NCBI GenBank assembly: GCA_947469815.1 | Contig: CANIRI010000095.1 | Location: 1 to 7,980, forward strand | Origin: Comamonadaceae bacterium | Lineage (GTDB): Bacteria > Pseudomonadota > Gammaproteobacteria > Burkholderiales > Burkholderiaceae_C | DNA length: 7,980 nucleotides | Direction: 5' to 3' | In this document: positions 1 to 6,441 of the stretch, in pieces | Position numbering within the stretch: the stretch's first letter is position 1 | How the letters are laid out: each line of letters opens with the position of its first letter | Made by a program: the position numbers and the translations under genes | The notes under the pieces: model-generated | What the model was told of the DNA's origin: nothing | Databases searched by the model: none | Seen by the model: the letters and a program-made list of their open reading frames with translations, nothing else

Positions 1-265
1 AACACCAGTGAGCCTTACAACAGCAGGCCGATGGGCTGGGCAAGGGTGGTGCGGTGAAAGCCGCATCGTCCAGGCTGTAAGGTCATTCACATCGGCTGGC
101 GCTTGACCGGGTACCTTGGCCAAGAGCGAGACAATAGGGTGCTGGCGACGGTGTAAGCGTGTGGCTGCGCGTGCATCAGGGCGAGACCCAAATCAGACCA
201 CTAAACATGTAGATCTGCTCGATAAAGGCTGACGGACGGGGGTTCAAATCCCCCCAGCTCCACCA
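1..265 (+). ncRNA. ssrA: transfer-messenger RNA (tmRNA), 3' portion
   Basis: tmRNA rescues stalled ribosomes: it enters the empty A site as an alanyl-tRNA mimic, then serves as a short mRNA adding a degradation tag. The 3' end is diagnostic. A T-arm with a five-G/five-C stem (238-242 with 250-254) closes the loop TTCAAAT, followed by AGCTCCACCA (256-265), the acceptor strand and encoded CCA shared with E. coli tmRNA. The block CTAAACATGTAG (201-212) matches the E. coli segment CTAAGCATGTAG just before the tRNA-like domain. Upstream are GC-rich pseudoknot-type stems, for example TGCGG/CCGCA around 50-66. Compared with about 360 nt in E. coli, the 5' acceptor strand, the alanine-type 5' half and the tag reading frame lie outside the window; the first bases may fall at or just after the tag stop codon (inference). 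Strong call for the family, exact 5' end not visible. Confidence 0.95.
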
Positions 266-276
266 TACCCCCTGAC

Positions 277-316
277 AAAGGCAGCTAACGACATACCGTT
301 AGCTGCCTTTTGTTTT
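277..316 (+). terminator. Intrinsic terminator of ssrA
   Basis: A perfect 14-bp inverted repeat (AAAGGCAGCTAACG at 277-290, its complement at 297-310) with a 6-base loop ACATAC is followed by TGTTTT. This is a textbook Rho-independent terminator placed 11 bases after the tmRNA CCA, so it should end ssrA transcription and separate it from modA. The stem starts with A's that pair with the T run, so it could also act weakly on the opposite strand. Confidence 0.92.
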
Positions 317-370
317 GCCCCGCAGCGCGCTGCTACATTCGGCGTCCCGACTTCAAATAGCGAGGCATCC

Positions 371-1117
371 GTGTCCAGAATGTACCTGTGGTTTGCCATC
401 TTGATGGCGCTGATTGCCCCGCTCTACGCCGCTGAAGTGAGCGTCGCGGTTGCAGCGAATTTCGCTGCGCCCATGCAAAAAATCGCCCAGGCCTTTGAGC
501 AAGAAACCGGGCACAAAGCCGTTTTGTCGTTTGGCTCTACGGGCATGCTGTACGCGCAAATCCGCAATGGCGCGCCATACCAAATTCTGCTTTCGGCGGA
601 TGCAGAGGCGCCCAATAAGCTGGAGAAAGAGGGCCTGGGCGTGCCTGGTAGCCGCTTCACCTACGCCACGGGTAGCTTGGTGCTGTGGAGCAAGCAGCCC
701 GGATTGGTTGACGACAAAGGGGATGTTCTGCGCACGGCCAAGTTCCAGCGGATCGCCATGGCCAACCCCAAGTTGGCACCCTATGGCGCGGCGGCTATGG
801 AGACGATAAACAAGCTGGGACTCCAGCAGCACCTGCAGGCCAGGATCGTCCAGGGTGACAACATCGCGCAGACCTACCAGTTTGTTGCCACCGAGAACGC
901 GCAACTGGGTTTTGTTGCACTCTCGCAGGTATTTGTCGACGGCAAGATGGCGCAAGGTTCCGGCTGGATCGTGCCCGCCAGTGCCCACGCGCCGATTCGG
1001 CAAGACGCTATCCTGCTGGCCAAAGGACAGGACAGTGCGGCGGCGGCTGCATTGCTGCAGTATTTGCGCGGCGAGCGGGCCAAGTCGCTTATCCGTTCTT
1101 ACGGATACGGGCTGTGA
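371..1117 (+). CDS. modA: Molybdate ABC transporter substrate-binding protein ModA
   Basis: Periplasmic binding protein of the ModA family, which captures molybdate (or tungstate) and delivers it to a ModBC transporter. The 248-residue product has a signal peptide (residues 1 to about 20, hydrophobic LWFAILMALIAPLYA, cleavage near A20/A21), then the typical fold start EVSVAVAANF (22-31). Family motifs in order are FGSTGMLYAQI (54-64), GAPYQILLSAD (67-77), NPKLAPYGAAA (132-142), GDNIAQTYQFV (162-172) and LGFVALS (179-185). These loops resemble the Azotobacter-type ModA more than the E. coli one. GTG at 371 is chosen because GAGG (362-365) lies 5 bases upstream; ATG at 380 is in frame but too far from it. 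No modB or modC follows, since the next gene is apbC 51 bases downstream, so the transporter must be elsewhere or the protein has another partner. Family call is firm; exact oxyanion is inferred. Confidence 0.93.
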   Translation: MSRMYLWFAILMALIAPLYAAEVSVAVAANFAAPMQKIAQAFEQETGHKAVLSFGSTGMLYAQIRNGAPYQILLSADAEAPNKLEKEGLGVPGSRFTYATGSLVLWSKQPGLVDDKGDVLRTAKFQRIAMANPKLAPYGAAAMETINKLGLQQHLQARIVQGDNIAQTYQFVATENAQLGFVALSQVFVDGKMAQGSGWIVPASAHAPIRQDAILLAKGQDSAAAAALLQYLRGERAKSLIRSYGYGL

Positions 1118-1168
1118 ATCACACCGACCCGACTAGACTCCACCGCTATTGAACTCAGGAGTACATCC

Positions 1169-2260
1169 GTGGCAGTGACTGAAAGCAGCGTCCTTGCGGC
1201 GCTTCAAAGCGTGGTGGATCCAAATACCGGCAAAGATTTTGTGAGCGCGCGTTGCGTGAAAAACCTGCGCATCGCGGGCGACACCGTGGACTTTGACTTG
1301 GAGTTGGGCTACCCCGCAGCCAGCCAGCTCACCGGCTTTTGCGAAGCCCTGGCCGCTGCGGCGCAAACGCTGGACGGCGTGGTGCATGTGGAAATCCAAC
1401 CGCGTTTGAACATCTCGGCCCACGCGGTGCAGCGCGGCGTGCAGTTGCTGCCGGGCGTGAAAAACATCGTGGCCGTGGCGTCTGGCAAAGGCGGCGTCGG
1501 CAAAAGCACCACGGCGGTGAATCTGGCGCTGGCCCTGGCTGCTGAAGGGGCGTCGGTCGGCTTGCTGGATGCCGATATTTACGGGCCCAGCGTGCCCATG
1601 ATGATGGGCATCAGCGGCAAGCCCGACACCTCGGACGGCAAGACCATGGAGCCCATGCGCAACCATGGCGTGCAGGTGATGTCCATCGGCTTTCTGGTGG
1701 ACGCCGACCAGGCCATGATCTGGCGCGGCCCCATGGCGACGCAGGCCCTGGAGCAGTTGCTGCGCCAAACTAACTGGCAGGACTTGGACTACCTGGTGGT
1801 CGATATGCCGCCTGGCACCGGCGATATCCAGCTGACGCTGAGCCAGCGGGTTCCCATGACCGGTGCGGTCATCGTCACCACGCCGCAGGACATTGCCCTG
1901 CTGGATGCGCGCAAAGGCATCAAGATGTTCGAGAAAGTGGGCGTGCCTATTCTGGGGATCGTCGAGAACATGGCGGTCCACGTGTGCACCCAGTGCGGTC
2001 ATGTGGAACACATCTTCGGGGCCGACGGAGGCCGCCAGATCGCTGCGCAATACGAGACCGATTACCTGGGCGCACTGCCGCTGGCCTTGTCGATCCGCGA
2101 GCAGGCTGACAGCGGTAGACCCACGGTCGTCGCCGACCCGGATGGCGAGTTCGCCGGTATTTACAAAGCTCTGGCGCGCAAGGTGGCCGTCTCTATTGCC
2201 GCCAAAAACAAGGACTTTTCGTCCAAGTTCCCGACCATCACGGTGTCCAAAGACACCTGA
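1169..2260 (+). CDS. apbC: Fe-S cluster carrier ATPase ApbC/Mrp
   Basis: Cytosolic P-loop protein of the Mrp/NBP35 family, which binds a [4Fe-4S] cluster at a dimer interface and hands it to apoproteins. The 363-residue product has an N-terminal MIP18/DUF59-type domain (about 5-80), then the ATPase domain: deviant Walker A SGKGGVGKST (105-114), DADIYGPSVP (134-143), WRGPM (185-189), VVDMPPGTGD (210-219) and the cluster-ligand CxxC pair C273/C276 (CTQC). Length and motif order are standard. The start is GTG 1169, with AGGAG at 1157-1161 giving 7-base spacing; a second in-frame GTG at 1175 is less well placed. It follows modA by 51 bases on the same strand and could be read through from it. A very weak -10-like TAGACT (1134-1139) is the only promoter hint. 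It ends tail-to-tail with the DUF934 gene, 12 bases apart. Salmonella apbC mutants show Fe-S defects (known), consistent with this role. Confidence 0.95.
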   Translation: MAVTESSVLAALQSVVDPNTGKDFVSARCVKNLRIAGDTVDFDLELGYPAASQLTGFCEALAAAAQTLDGVVHVEIQPRLNISAHAVQRGVQLLPGVKNIVAVASGKGGVGKSTTAVNLALALAAEGASVGLLDADIYGPSVPMMMGISGKPDTSDGKTMEPMRNHGVQVMSIGFLVDADQAMIWRGPMATQALEQLLRQTNWQDLDYLVVDMPPGTGDIQLTLSQRVPMTGAVIVTTPQDIALLDARKGIKMFEKVGVPILGIVENMAVHVCTQCGHVEHIFGADGGRQIAAQYETDYLGALPLALSIREQADSGRPTVVADPDGEFAGIYKALARKVAVSIAAKNKDFSSKFPTITVSKDT

Positions 2261-2277
2261 GGCGCGTGTGCTTCAGG
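2256..2277. terminator. Possible bidirectional hairpin between convergent genes
   Basis: CCTGAGGC (2256-2263) and GCTTCAGG (2270-2277) form an 8-bp stem with one G-T wobble and a 6-base loop. It covers the stop codons of both apbC and the DUF934 gene and is the only hairpin I see in this 12-base convergent junction. There is no T tract on either side, so it is a weak terminator candidate at best; it may only protect the 3' ends. Confidence 0.3.
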
Positions 2278-2680
2278 CCGATTCCTGCGCAAAGCGCGGA
2301 GCAGTAGGGCGGATGTCTCCCTGGTAAAAGCCGCTGTAGTGCTGCATCAGGCGTTGCCCGTGCGCGGCGTCCTGGTCGGCGCGCAGCACCGCGCTGCTGA
2401 AGCCACAGCGTTGCATTTGCAGCAACTGGTCAATCAGTACATCGCCCAGCGCGCGGATGTCGCCCGCAAAGCCGCGCCTGCGCAAGATGACCGCCTGGCT
2501 GAAGGCGCGACCGTCGCTGAATTTGGGGAAGTGCAGGCTGATGCCCGTCAGGGTTTGGAGGTCGACTGCATGGGCGTCCGCGTCGTTCCCTAAGCTCAGC
2601 CAATCGCTTTCGCTTAACGGGGTATCGGCGCTGAGGATTTCAAAAGTGGAGTTCATGCTGATGTTGATGCTGCTGCTCAT
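2273..2680 (-). CDS. DUF934 family protein, sulfite-reduction associated
   Basis: A 135-residue product of the DUF934 family (COG3749), annotated as a putative oxidoreductase probably linked to sulfite reduction because it accompanies CysI in many proteobacteria; its biochemical function is unknown. Family hallmarks are FPKFSDGRAFSQA (51-63), GDIRALGDVLIDQ (73-85), RCGF (91-94) and a C-terminal GFYQGD (117-122). No signal peptide, membrane segment or cofactor motif is visible. Its ATG (2678-2680) overlaps the cysI TGA in an ATGA, so it is probably translated by ribosomes finishing cysI; no good Shine-Dalgarno stands before it. A second ATG at 2656 (residue 9) is a possible alternative start, as the first eight residues (MSSSINIS) come from a repetitive AGC/ATC stretch. 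Usual neighbours cysH, cysD and cysN are absent: the gene is last in its operon and meets apbC convergently. Confidence 0.88.
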   Translation of the reverse strand: MSSSINISMNSTFEILSADTPLSESDWLSLGNDADAHAVDLQTLTGISLHFPKFSDGRAFSQAVILRRRGFAGDIRALGDVLIDQLLQMQRCGFSSAVLRADQDAAHGQRLMQHYSGFYQGDIRPTAPRFAQESA

Positions 2681-4479
2681 ACGGTGGCCATGCGGGCGGT
2701 TGCCTGGCGCGCGGCGTTGGCTGCGGCTTTGAAGGGGTCCATGCCCACGCGCTCCAGGGTGCGCGCGAAATGTTCGCCGCTTTCGCGCTGGTCTTTGTAG
2801 ACGTCGAGCACCGCCTCGATCACGTCGACCACTTCGGCCGCCGCAAACGACGGGCCGACCACTTTGCCGGGTTTGGCCGCGCCGCTCAAGGCCGAACCGT
2901 CCGAGCCGCCCAGGGTCACCTGGTACCACTCCTGGCCATCTTTGTCCACGCCCAGAATGCCGATGTGGCCGCTGTGGTGGTGGCCGCAGGAGTTGATGCA
3001 GCCGCTGATGTGCAGGTCGATATCACCCAGGTCGAACAACTCGTCCAGGTCTTGGTAGCGCTCGGTGATGGCTGCGGCAATGGGCAGCGAGCGGGCGTTG
3101 GCCAGGGCGCAGTAGTCGCCGCCGGGGCAGGCAATCATGTCGCTGAGCAAGTGGATGTTGGCCTTCGCCAGTCCGGCCGCGCTGGCCGCTTTCCACAGCG
3201 CAAACAGCTGGTCTACGCGCACCCAGGGCAGCACCAGGTTCTGGTCGTGGTTGACCCGCACTTCGCCCGCGCTGAAAGCTTCGGCCAGATCGGCAGCGGT
3301 CTGTAATTGGTCGGCCGTGGCGTCGCCCGGGGCCTGGCCCAGACGTTTGAAGGAAAGGGTGACCACGCGCAGGCCGGGGTTTTGGTGGCTGGTCACGTTT
3401 TGCTGCAACCAGCGGGCAAAGCCTTTGTCCTCGCGCGCCTGCGCCAGCAGGCTTTGCTCGGCCACGCGCTGCACGGCTTCCGGCACCAGGTCAACCGGCG
3501 GGGAGACAAAACAGGCGCGTACGCGGTCGAGTTCGGTTTGCGGGATCGTGTGCTGAGCGCCTGCGGCCAGGATGCGCTGGTATTCGGCCTCCACTTCGTC
3601 GATGTAGCGCTGCCCCTCGGCCTTGACCAGAATCTTGATCCGGGCCTTGTACATGTTGTCGCGTCGGCCCCAGGCGTTGTAGACCCGCACCACGGCTTCC
3701 AGGTAATTGATGATCTGGTCCCAGGGCAAAAATGCGCGGATTTCGGTTCCGATCACCGGCGTGCGGCCCATGCCGCCGCCCACAAACACCTGGAATCCGA
3801 TTTCACCTTTTACATTCGATAGAACACGTAAACCCACGTCATGCCAGAGGATTGCGGCGCGATCTTCCACCGAGCCGGTGATCGCGATCTTGAATTTGCG
3901 TGGCAGGTAAGCGAACTCGGGGTGCAGCGTGCTCCACTGCCGCAAGACCTCTGCGTAGGGGCGCGGATCGACCACTTCGTCGACCGCAATGCCGGCGCGC
4001 TCGTCGCTGGTGATGTTGCGGATGCAGTTGCCGCTGGTCTGGATGCCATGCAGGTTGACGCTGGCCAACAGCTCCATCACATCGGCGCTGTCCTCCAGCT
4101 TGATCCAGTTGAACTGCACGTTCTGGCGGGTGGTGAAGTGGCCGTACTGCGTGGTCAGGCGCGGCGCGGCTTGGCTGCCCGCTTGCTGGTCGATCTTGTC
4201 CTGGGTTTTCTGGGCCTGGGTCAGCAAGGTGGGGGCTGGTTTGTCATAGTCGCGGGCGATGGTGGCAAGCACACGCAGCTGCGCGCTGTTGAGCTCACCA
4301 TACGGCACCGCGACCCGCAGCATGGGCGCGTAGCGCTGGATATACCAACCGTTTTGCAGCCGCAGGGGGCGGAATTCATCGTCGCCCAGCGTACCGGCCA
4401 AATTGCGCTCCAACTGGTCGCGGTACTGAGCGGCGCGGGCGCGAACAAATTGTTGGTCAAAAGCCGTGTATTGGTACAT
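2677..4479 (-). CDS. cysI: Sulfite/nitrite reductase hemoprotein (siroheme, 4Fe-4S)
   Basis: Cytosolic six-electron reductase making sulfide from sulfite (or ammonia from nitrite) in assimilation. The 600-residue product has the duplicated ferredoxin-like plus siroheme-domain plan. The N-terminal half carries GHFTTRQNVQFNW (113-125), SGNCIRN (149-155) and VGGGMGRTP (233-241). The second half carries NHDQNLVLP (410-418) and the cluster/siroheme ligands CPGGDYC (C451, C457) and SGCINSCGHH (C494, C498). All four cysteines are present, so it should be active. ATG 4479 is preferred over an in-frame TTG at 4485: GGA of the minus strand lies 8 bases before the ATG but only 2 before the TTG. The downstream DUF934 gene overlaps by ATGA, pointing to sulfite as physiological substrate (inference); the family does not separate sulfite from nitrite reliably by sequence alone. 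A short AT-rich, rare-codon patch lies near 3790-3840. Confidence 0.93.
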   Translation of the reverse strand: MYQYTAFDQQFVRARAAQYRDQLERNLAGTLGDDEFRPLRLQNGWYIQRYAPMLRVAVPYGELNSAQLRVLATIARDYDKPAPTLLTQAQKTQDKIDQQAGSQAAPRLTTQYGHFTTRQNVQFNWIKLEDSADVMELLASVNLHGIQTSGNCIRNITSDERAGIAVDEVVDPRPYAEVLRQWSTLHPEFAYLPRKFKIAITGSVEDRAAILWHDVGLRVLSNVKGEIGFQVFVGGGMGRTPVIGTEIRAFLPWDQIINYLEAVVRVYNAWGRRDNMYKARIKILVKAEGQRYIDEVEAEYQRILAAGAQHTIPQTELDRVRACFVSPPVDLVPEAVQRVAEQSLLAQAREDKGFARWLQQNVTSHQNPGLRVVTLSFKRLGQAPGDATADQLQTAADLAEAFSAGEVRVNHDQNLVLPWVRVDQLFALWKAASAAGLAKANIHLLSDMIACPGGDYCALANARSLPIAAAITERYQDLDELFDLGDIDLHISGCINSCGHHHSGHIGILGVDKDGQEWYQVTLGGSDGSALSGAAKPGKVVGPSFAAAEVVDVIEAVLDVYKDQRESGEHFARTLERVGMDPFKAAANAARQATARMATV

Positions 4480-4525
4480 CCACAAATTCCAGAGTCGTTG
4501 CGTAGGGGCCGCTTTTTCAGGGGGA

Positions 4526-4567
4526 AGCGACGGCCGAGGGCCGAGGGTATATGAGCGCAGCGACGGC
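4526..4567. repeat. Paired 9-bp direct repeats in the cysI leader/promoter
   Basis: AGCGACGGC occurs at 4526-4534 and again at 4559-4567, a 33-base period (about three helical turns). Between them CCGAGGG is tandemly repeated (4534-4540 and 4541-4547). One copy of the 9-mer lies in the spacer of the candidate cysI promoter and the other just downstream of its predicted start point. This arrangement would suit a regulator binding one face of the helix, but the repeats are short and GC-rich, so chance remains possible. Confidence 0.4.
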
Positions 4568-4574
4568 TTTTCTA
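4546..4574 (-). promoter_or_regulatory. Candidate sigma70 promoter for cysI
   Basis: Reading the minus strand, TAGAAA (4574-4569; 4 of 6 to TTGACA) and TATACC (4551-4546; 4 of 6 to TATAAT) are separated by exactly 17 bases. This would start transcription near 4539 and give a leader of about 60 bases before the cysI ATG. It sits just past the mnmC stop (4580), which makes sense if cysI is regulated separately from yggX-mnmC. Both hexamers are imperfect, as expected for an activator-dependent promoter such as a CysB target, but no CysB site was identified. Confidence 0.35.
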
Positions 4575-4579
4575 TTTAC

Positions 4580-6157
4580 TTATGCTTTATCTCGTATGAA
4601 GGCGCGCCGCCGCAGGCTGTCCACATGGCGGGCTAGGTCCCGCGCCAGGGGCCAGGGTTCGCCACTGATGCGCGAGGCTAATAGTTCTGCGCAGATCCCC
4701 GCCCAGGCCATGCCCCGCGCGCCCATGCCGGCGCAAAGCCAGAGCGTCGCATCGGGCACAGCCAACAGCGGCCCAACCAGCGGCATCCGGTCATGGCTCA
4801 CGCAGCGCTGGCCTTGCCAGTGCGCCAAGGGCTCGGCGCGCATGTCCGGGGCCAAGGTCTGCAGGCGTTGCATATTGGCCGCGTGGGCCTGTGCGATGGG
4901 CAGCGGCTGCGCTGAAAAATCCGCGCCCACCAGCCACTGCTGGGCTTCCGCGCCCGTGACGCCTGGCAGCGCGGGAATCAGGCTGCCCGCGCCGTTGACC
5001 GGCGCGCCCGGGCGATGCGCCACACCGTCGGCCTTACCGATGCTGACAGTCCCAAAAGCGGCATGCAGCATGGCCACTGCGCTGGCCGCGCGCGGCTCCG
5101 TCTCCACGGTGCTCAGCAGGCTCTGGCAATCCAGCCCATTGGCCAGTAGCACCAGCTCGGCCTGCGCCAGCAGTTTTCCGTCCTTGCCCTCGATATGCCA
5201 AAGCACTCCGTGTCGGGTAAGGCGTGCCACCGGATGTTCACCGCAAAAAGCAATCTGCGGATGCGCCAGCCAGGCCTGCACCAATGCGGCGGGCCGCAGC
5301 CAAAGGCCGTCGGGTTGCCAATGGCGCTCGCCCGTCTCCAGCACACGCGTGACGCCGCTGGCTTCCCAATCCAGCCCTTGGCGCAGCAGGCCATGGGCGC
5401 TGAGTCCATACAGCGTCTGGCGCATCCAGCGCAGGCCGTGGCGCGTGAGCCGGGTGGCCGGGTTGTCGTCCGCGCTGGGCAGCGGGGCTACCAAGGCTGC
5501 CGGTACGCCGGAGCCGCCTTGGGCTGGCTGCGGCTGGGTATCGAACACCGTCACCGCCCAGCCCCTGCGCGCCATTGCGTCGGCCAGTGCGGCGCCGCTG
5601 ATGCCTGCGCCAATCACCGCACAGCGCGCGGGCGCGCGCATCACCTCGCGTTGCAATTGCCGGGTACGGCGCAGCCGCCAGGGCGGCGCATAGGCAAAGT
5701 GCAGCGCCCCGTCACCCGGCACAAAACCCGCCGCTTGCCAGCCGGGCAAAGCCGCCCACGCCGCAGTGGTTTGAATAGATGCACCGTGGACGCAAACGCG
5801 GGCCAACGCCTTGATGGTCGCTTCTGCGGTATCCGCATCGGGTGCGTGCTGCCACCACACGGTATCGGCCTGCAGCTCCAGCGTACCGATCAAGCCGTCC
5901 GCGCTGCCGGCGCACACGGTCAGGCGGATGCGCGCAGCGTCCAGCTCACAGCGCTGCACATCGCCTGCAGCTACCAGGGTAAAGGGCGCGATGGATGCAA
6001 GCGTGAGCGGGCCGCTTCGGTTGTCCCAACCGGGCGCCACTAGGGCCACGTAATGCAGCCATGGGTCGGACGCAGTACGTGAATCAAGGAGAGTCGTCAG
6101 CTGCGCGCCGTCACCGAATGCTGTGTCGAGAACCGTCCGGGCCGTGCTGCCGGACAT
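4580..6157 (-). CDS. mnmC: MnmC-type tRNA cmnm5s2U oxidoreductase with vestigial methyltransferase domain
   Basis: MnmC normally completes mnm5s2U at tRNA wobble position 34: its C-terminal FAD half removes the carboxymethyl group and its N-terminal half methylates the amine. In this 525-residue product the FAD/DAO domain is complete: ARCAVIGAGISGAALADAMA (177-196) with GxGxxG, AVTVFD (201-206), GGSGVPAALVAPL (214-226), LLANGLD (337-343), and CAGMGARGMAWAG (475-487) near the end. The N-terminal 170 residues match the methyltransferase only loosely. About 60 leading residues are missing, the SAM loop GFGxG has become AFGDG (14-18), the acidic residue after strand 2 is lost (LHYVALVAP, 34-42), and the FLDGFAP catalytic motif is replaced by VWWQHAP (100-106). 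I infer an oxidoreductase with an inactive methyltransferase half. It begins 11 bases after the yggX stop, so the two are probably co-transcribed; the Shine-Dalgarno is poor, suggesting coupling. The start cannot be moved far upstream without overlapping yggX. Confidence 0.88.
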   Translation of the reverse strand: MSGSTARTVLDTAFGDGAQLTTLLDSRTASDPWLHYVALVAPGWDNRSGPLTLASIAPFTLVAAGDVQRCELDAARIRLTVCAGSADGLIGTLELQADTVWWQHAPDADTAEATIKALARVCVHGASIQTTAAWAALPGWQAAGFVPGDGALHFAYAPPWRLRRTRQLQREVMRAPARCAVIGAGISGAALADAMARRGWAVTVFDTQPQPAQGGSGVPAALVAPLPSADDNPATRLTRHGLRWMRQTLYGLSAHGLLRQGLDWEASGVTRVLETGERHWQPDGLWLRPAALVQAWLAHPQIAFCGEHPVARLTRHGVLWHIEGKDGKLLAQAELVLLANGLDCQSLLSTVETEPRAASAVAMLHAAFGTVSIGKADGVAHRPGAPVNGAGSLIPALPGVTGAEAQQWLVGADFSAQPLPIAQAHAANMQRLQTLAPDMRAEPLAHWQGQRCVSHDRMPLVGPLLAVPDATLWLCAGMGARGMAWAGICAELLASRISGEPWPLARDLARHVDSLRRRAFIRDKA

Positions 6158-6168
6158 GGTTGCGCCGC

Positions 6169-6441
6169 TCAGGCGCTGGGGGGTACGTAGCCCTGTGCGG
6201 CGTCGGCACCATCGCCGAAGAAATGGTTTTCCATCTGCCGCGCCAGGTACTGGCGGGCCCGCAAATCGGCCAGGTTCAGGCGGTTTTCATTGACCAGCAT
6301 GGTCTGGTGTGTGAGCCATCCGGCCCAGGCCTGTTTGCTCACGCTTTGCCAGATGCGTTTGCCCAGCTCGCCGGGGTAGGGCGGAAAGTCCAACCCTTCC
6401 GCTTCGGTGCCAAGTTTGATGCATTGAACAGTGCGTGCCAT
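6169..6441 (-). CDS. yggX: Fe(2+)-trafficking protein YggX
   Basis: Small cytosolic protein (90 residues, the usual family size) that protects Fe-S clusters against oxidants and is thought to handle labile iron. The match runs end to end with the family: MARTVQC with the conserved Cys7, [19 protein letters not shown] (13-31), [20 protein letters not shown] (35-54), [16 protein letters not shown] (55-70), and a C-terminal [18 protein letters not shown] 6441 has an AGGA on the minus strand (6453-6450) 8 bases upstream, an excellent ribosome site, so the in-frame extension back to 6519 is not used. It heads a minus-strand unit with mnmC 11 bases downstream and diverges from dsbB across an 89-base spacer. 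In Salmonella yggX is a SoxRS-regulated partner of Fe-S repair (known); no SoxS box was identified here. Confidence 0.96.
   Translation of the reverse strand: MARTVQCIKLGTEAEGLDFPPYPGELGKRIWQSVSKQAWAGWLTHQTMLVNENRLNLADLRARQYLARQMENHFFGDGADAAQGYVPPSA

Noticed and set aside
322..333. Perfect 12-bp palindrome GCAGCGCGCTGC before modA
   Set aside because: Made only of common GC-rich words, with no promoter elements at a sensible distance; likely chance, although an operator cannot be excluded.
256..370. Mobile-element integration at the ssrA 3' end, a frequent attachment site
   Set aside because: The tmRNA is followed directly by its own terminator and modA; no integrase, no repeated copy of the 3' end and no composition change were seen.
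353..1003. Minus-strand ORF of 216 codons opposite modA
   Set aside because: No recognisable motif; modA on the other strand has a signal peptide and all family motifs.
1133..2050. Long minus-strand ORF opposite apbC (305 codons)
   Set aside because: It is His/Arg/Ala-rich with no recognisable domain and lies wholly antisense to a well-supported gene; such shadows are expected at high GC.
2681..2929. N-terminal extension of the DUF934 frame back to 2929
   Set aside because: It overlaps the conserved end of cysI out of frame and has Gly/Arg-rich shadow composition; the ATGA overlap gives a natural start at 2680.
2770..4554. Three consecutive long plus-strand ORFs opposite cysI (starting 2770, 3307, 3841)
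   Set aside because: They share one frame because the GC-biased codon positions of cysI suppress stops there; the translations show no family motifs, while cysI has full catalytic motifs.
4551..6043. Plus-strand ORFs of 380 and 282 codons opposite mnmC
   Set aside because: Ser/Ala/Arg-rich composition, no domain, and antisense to the well-supported FAD domain of MnmC.
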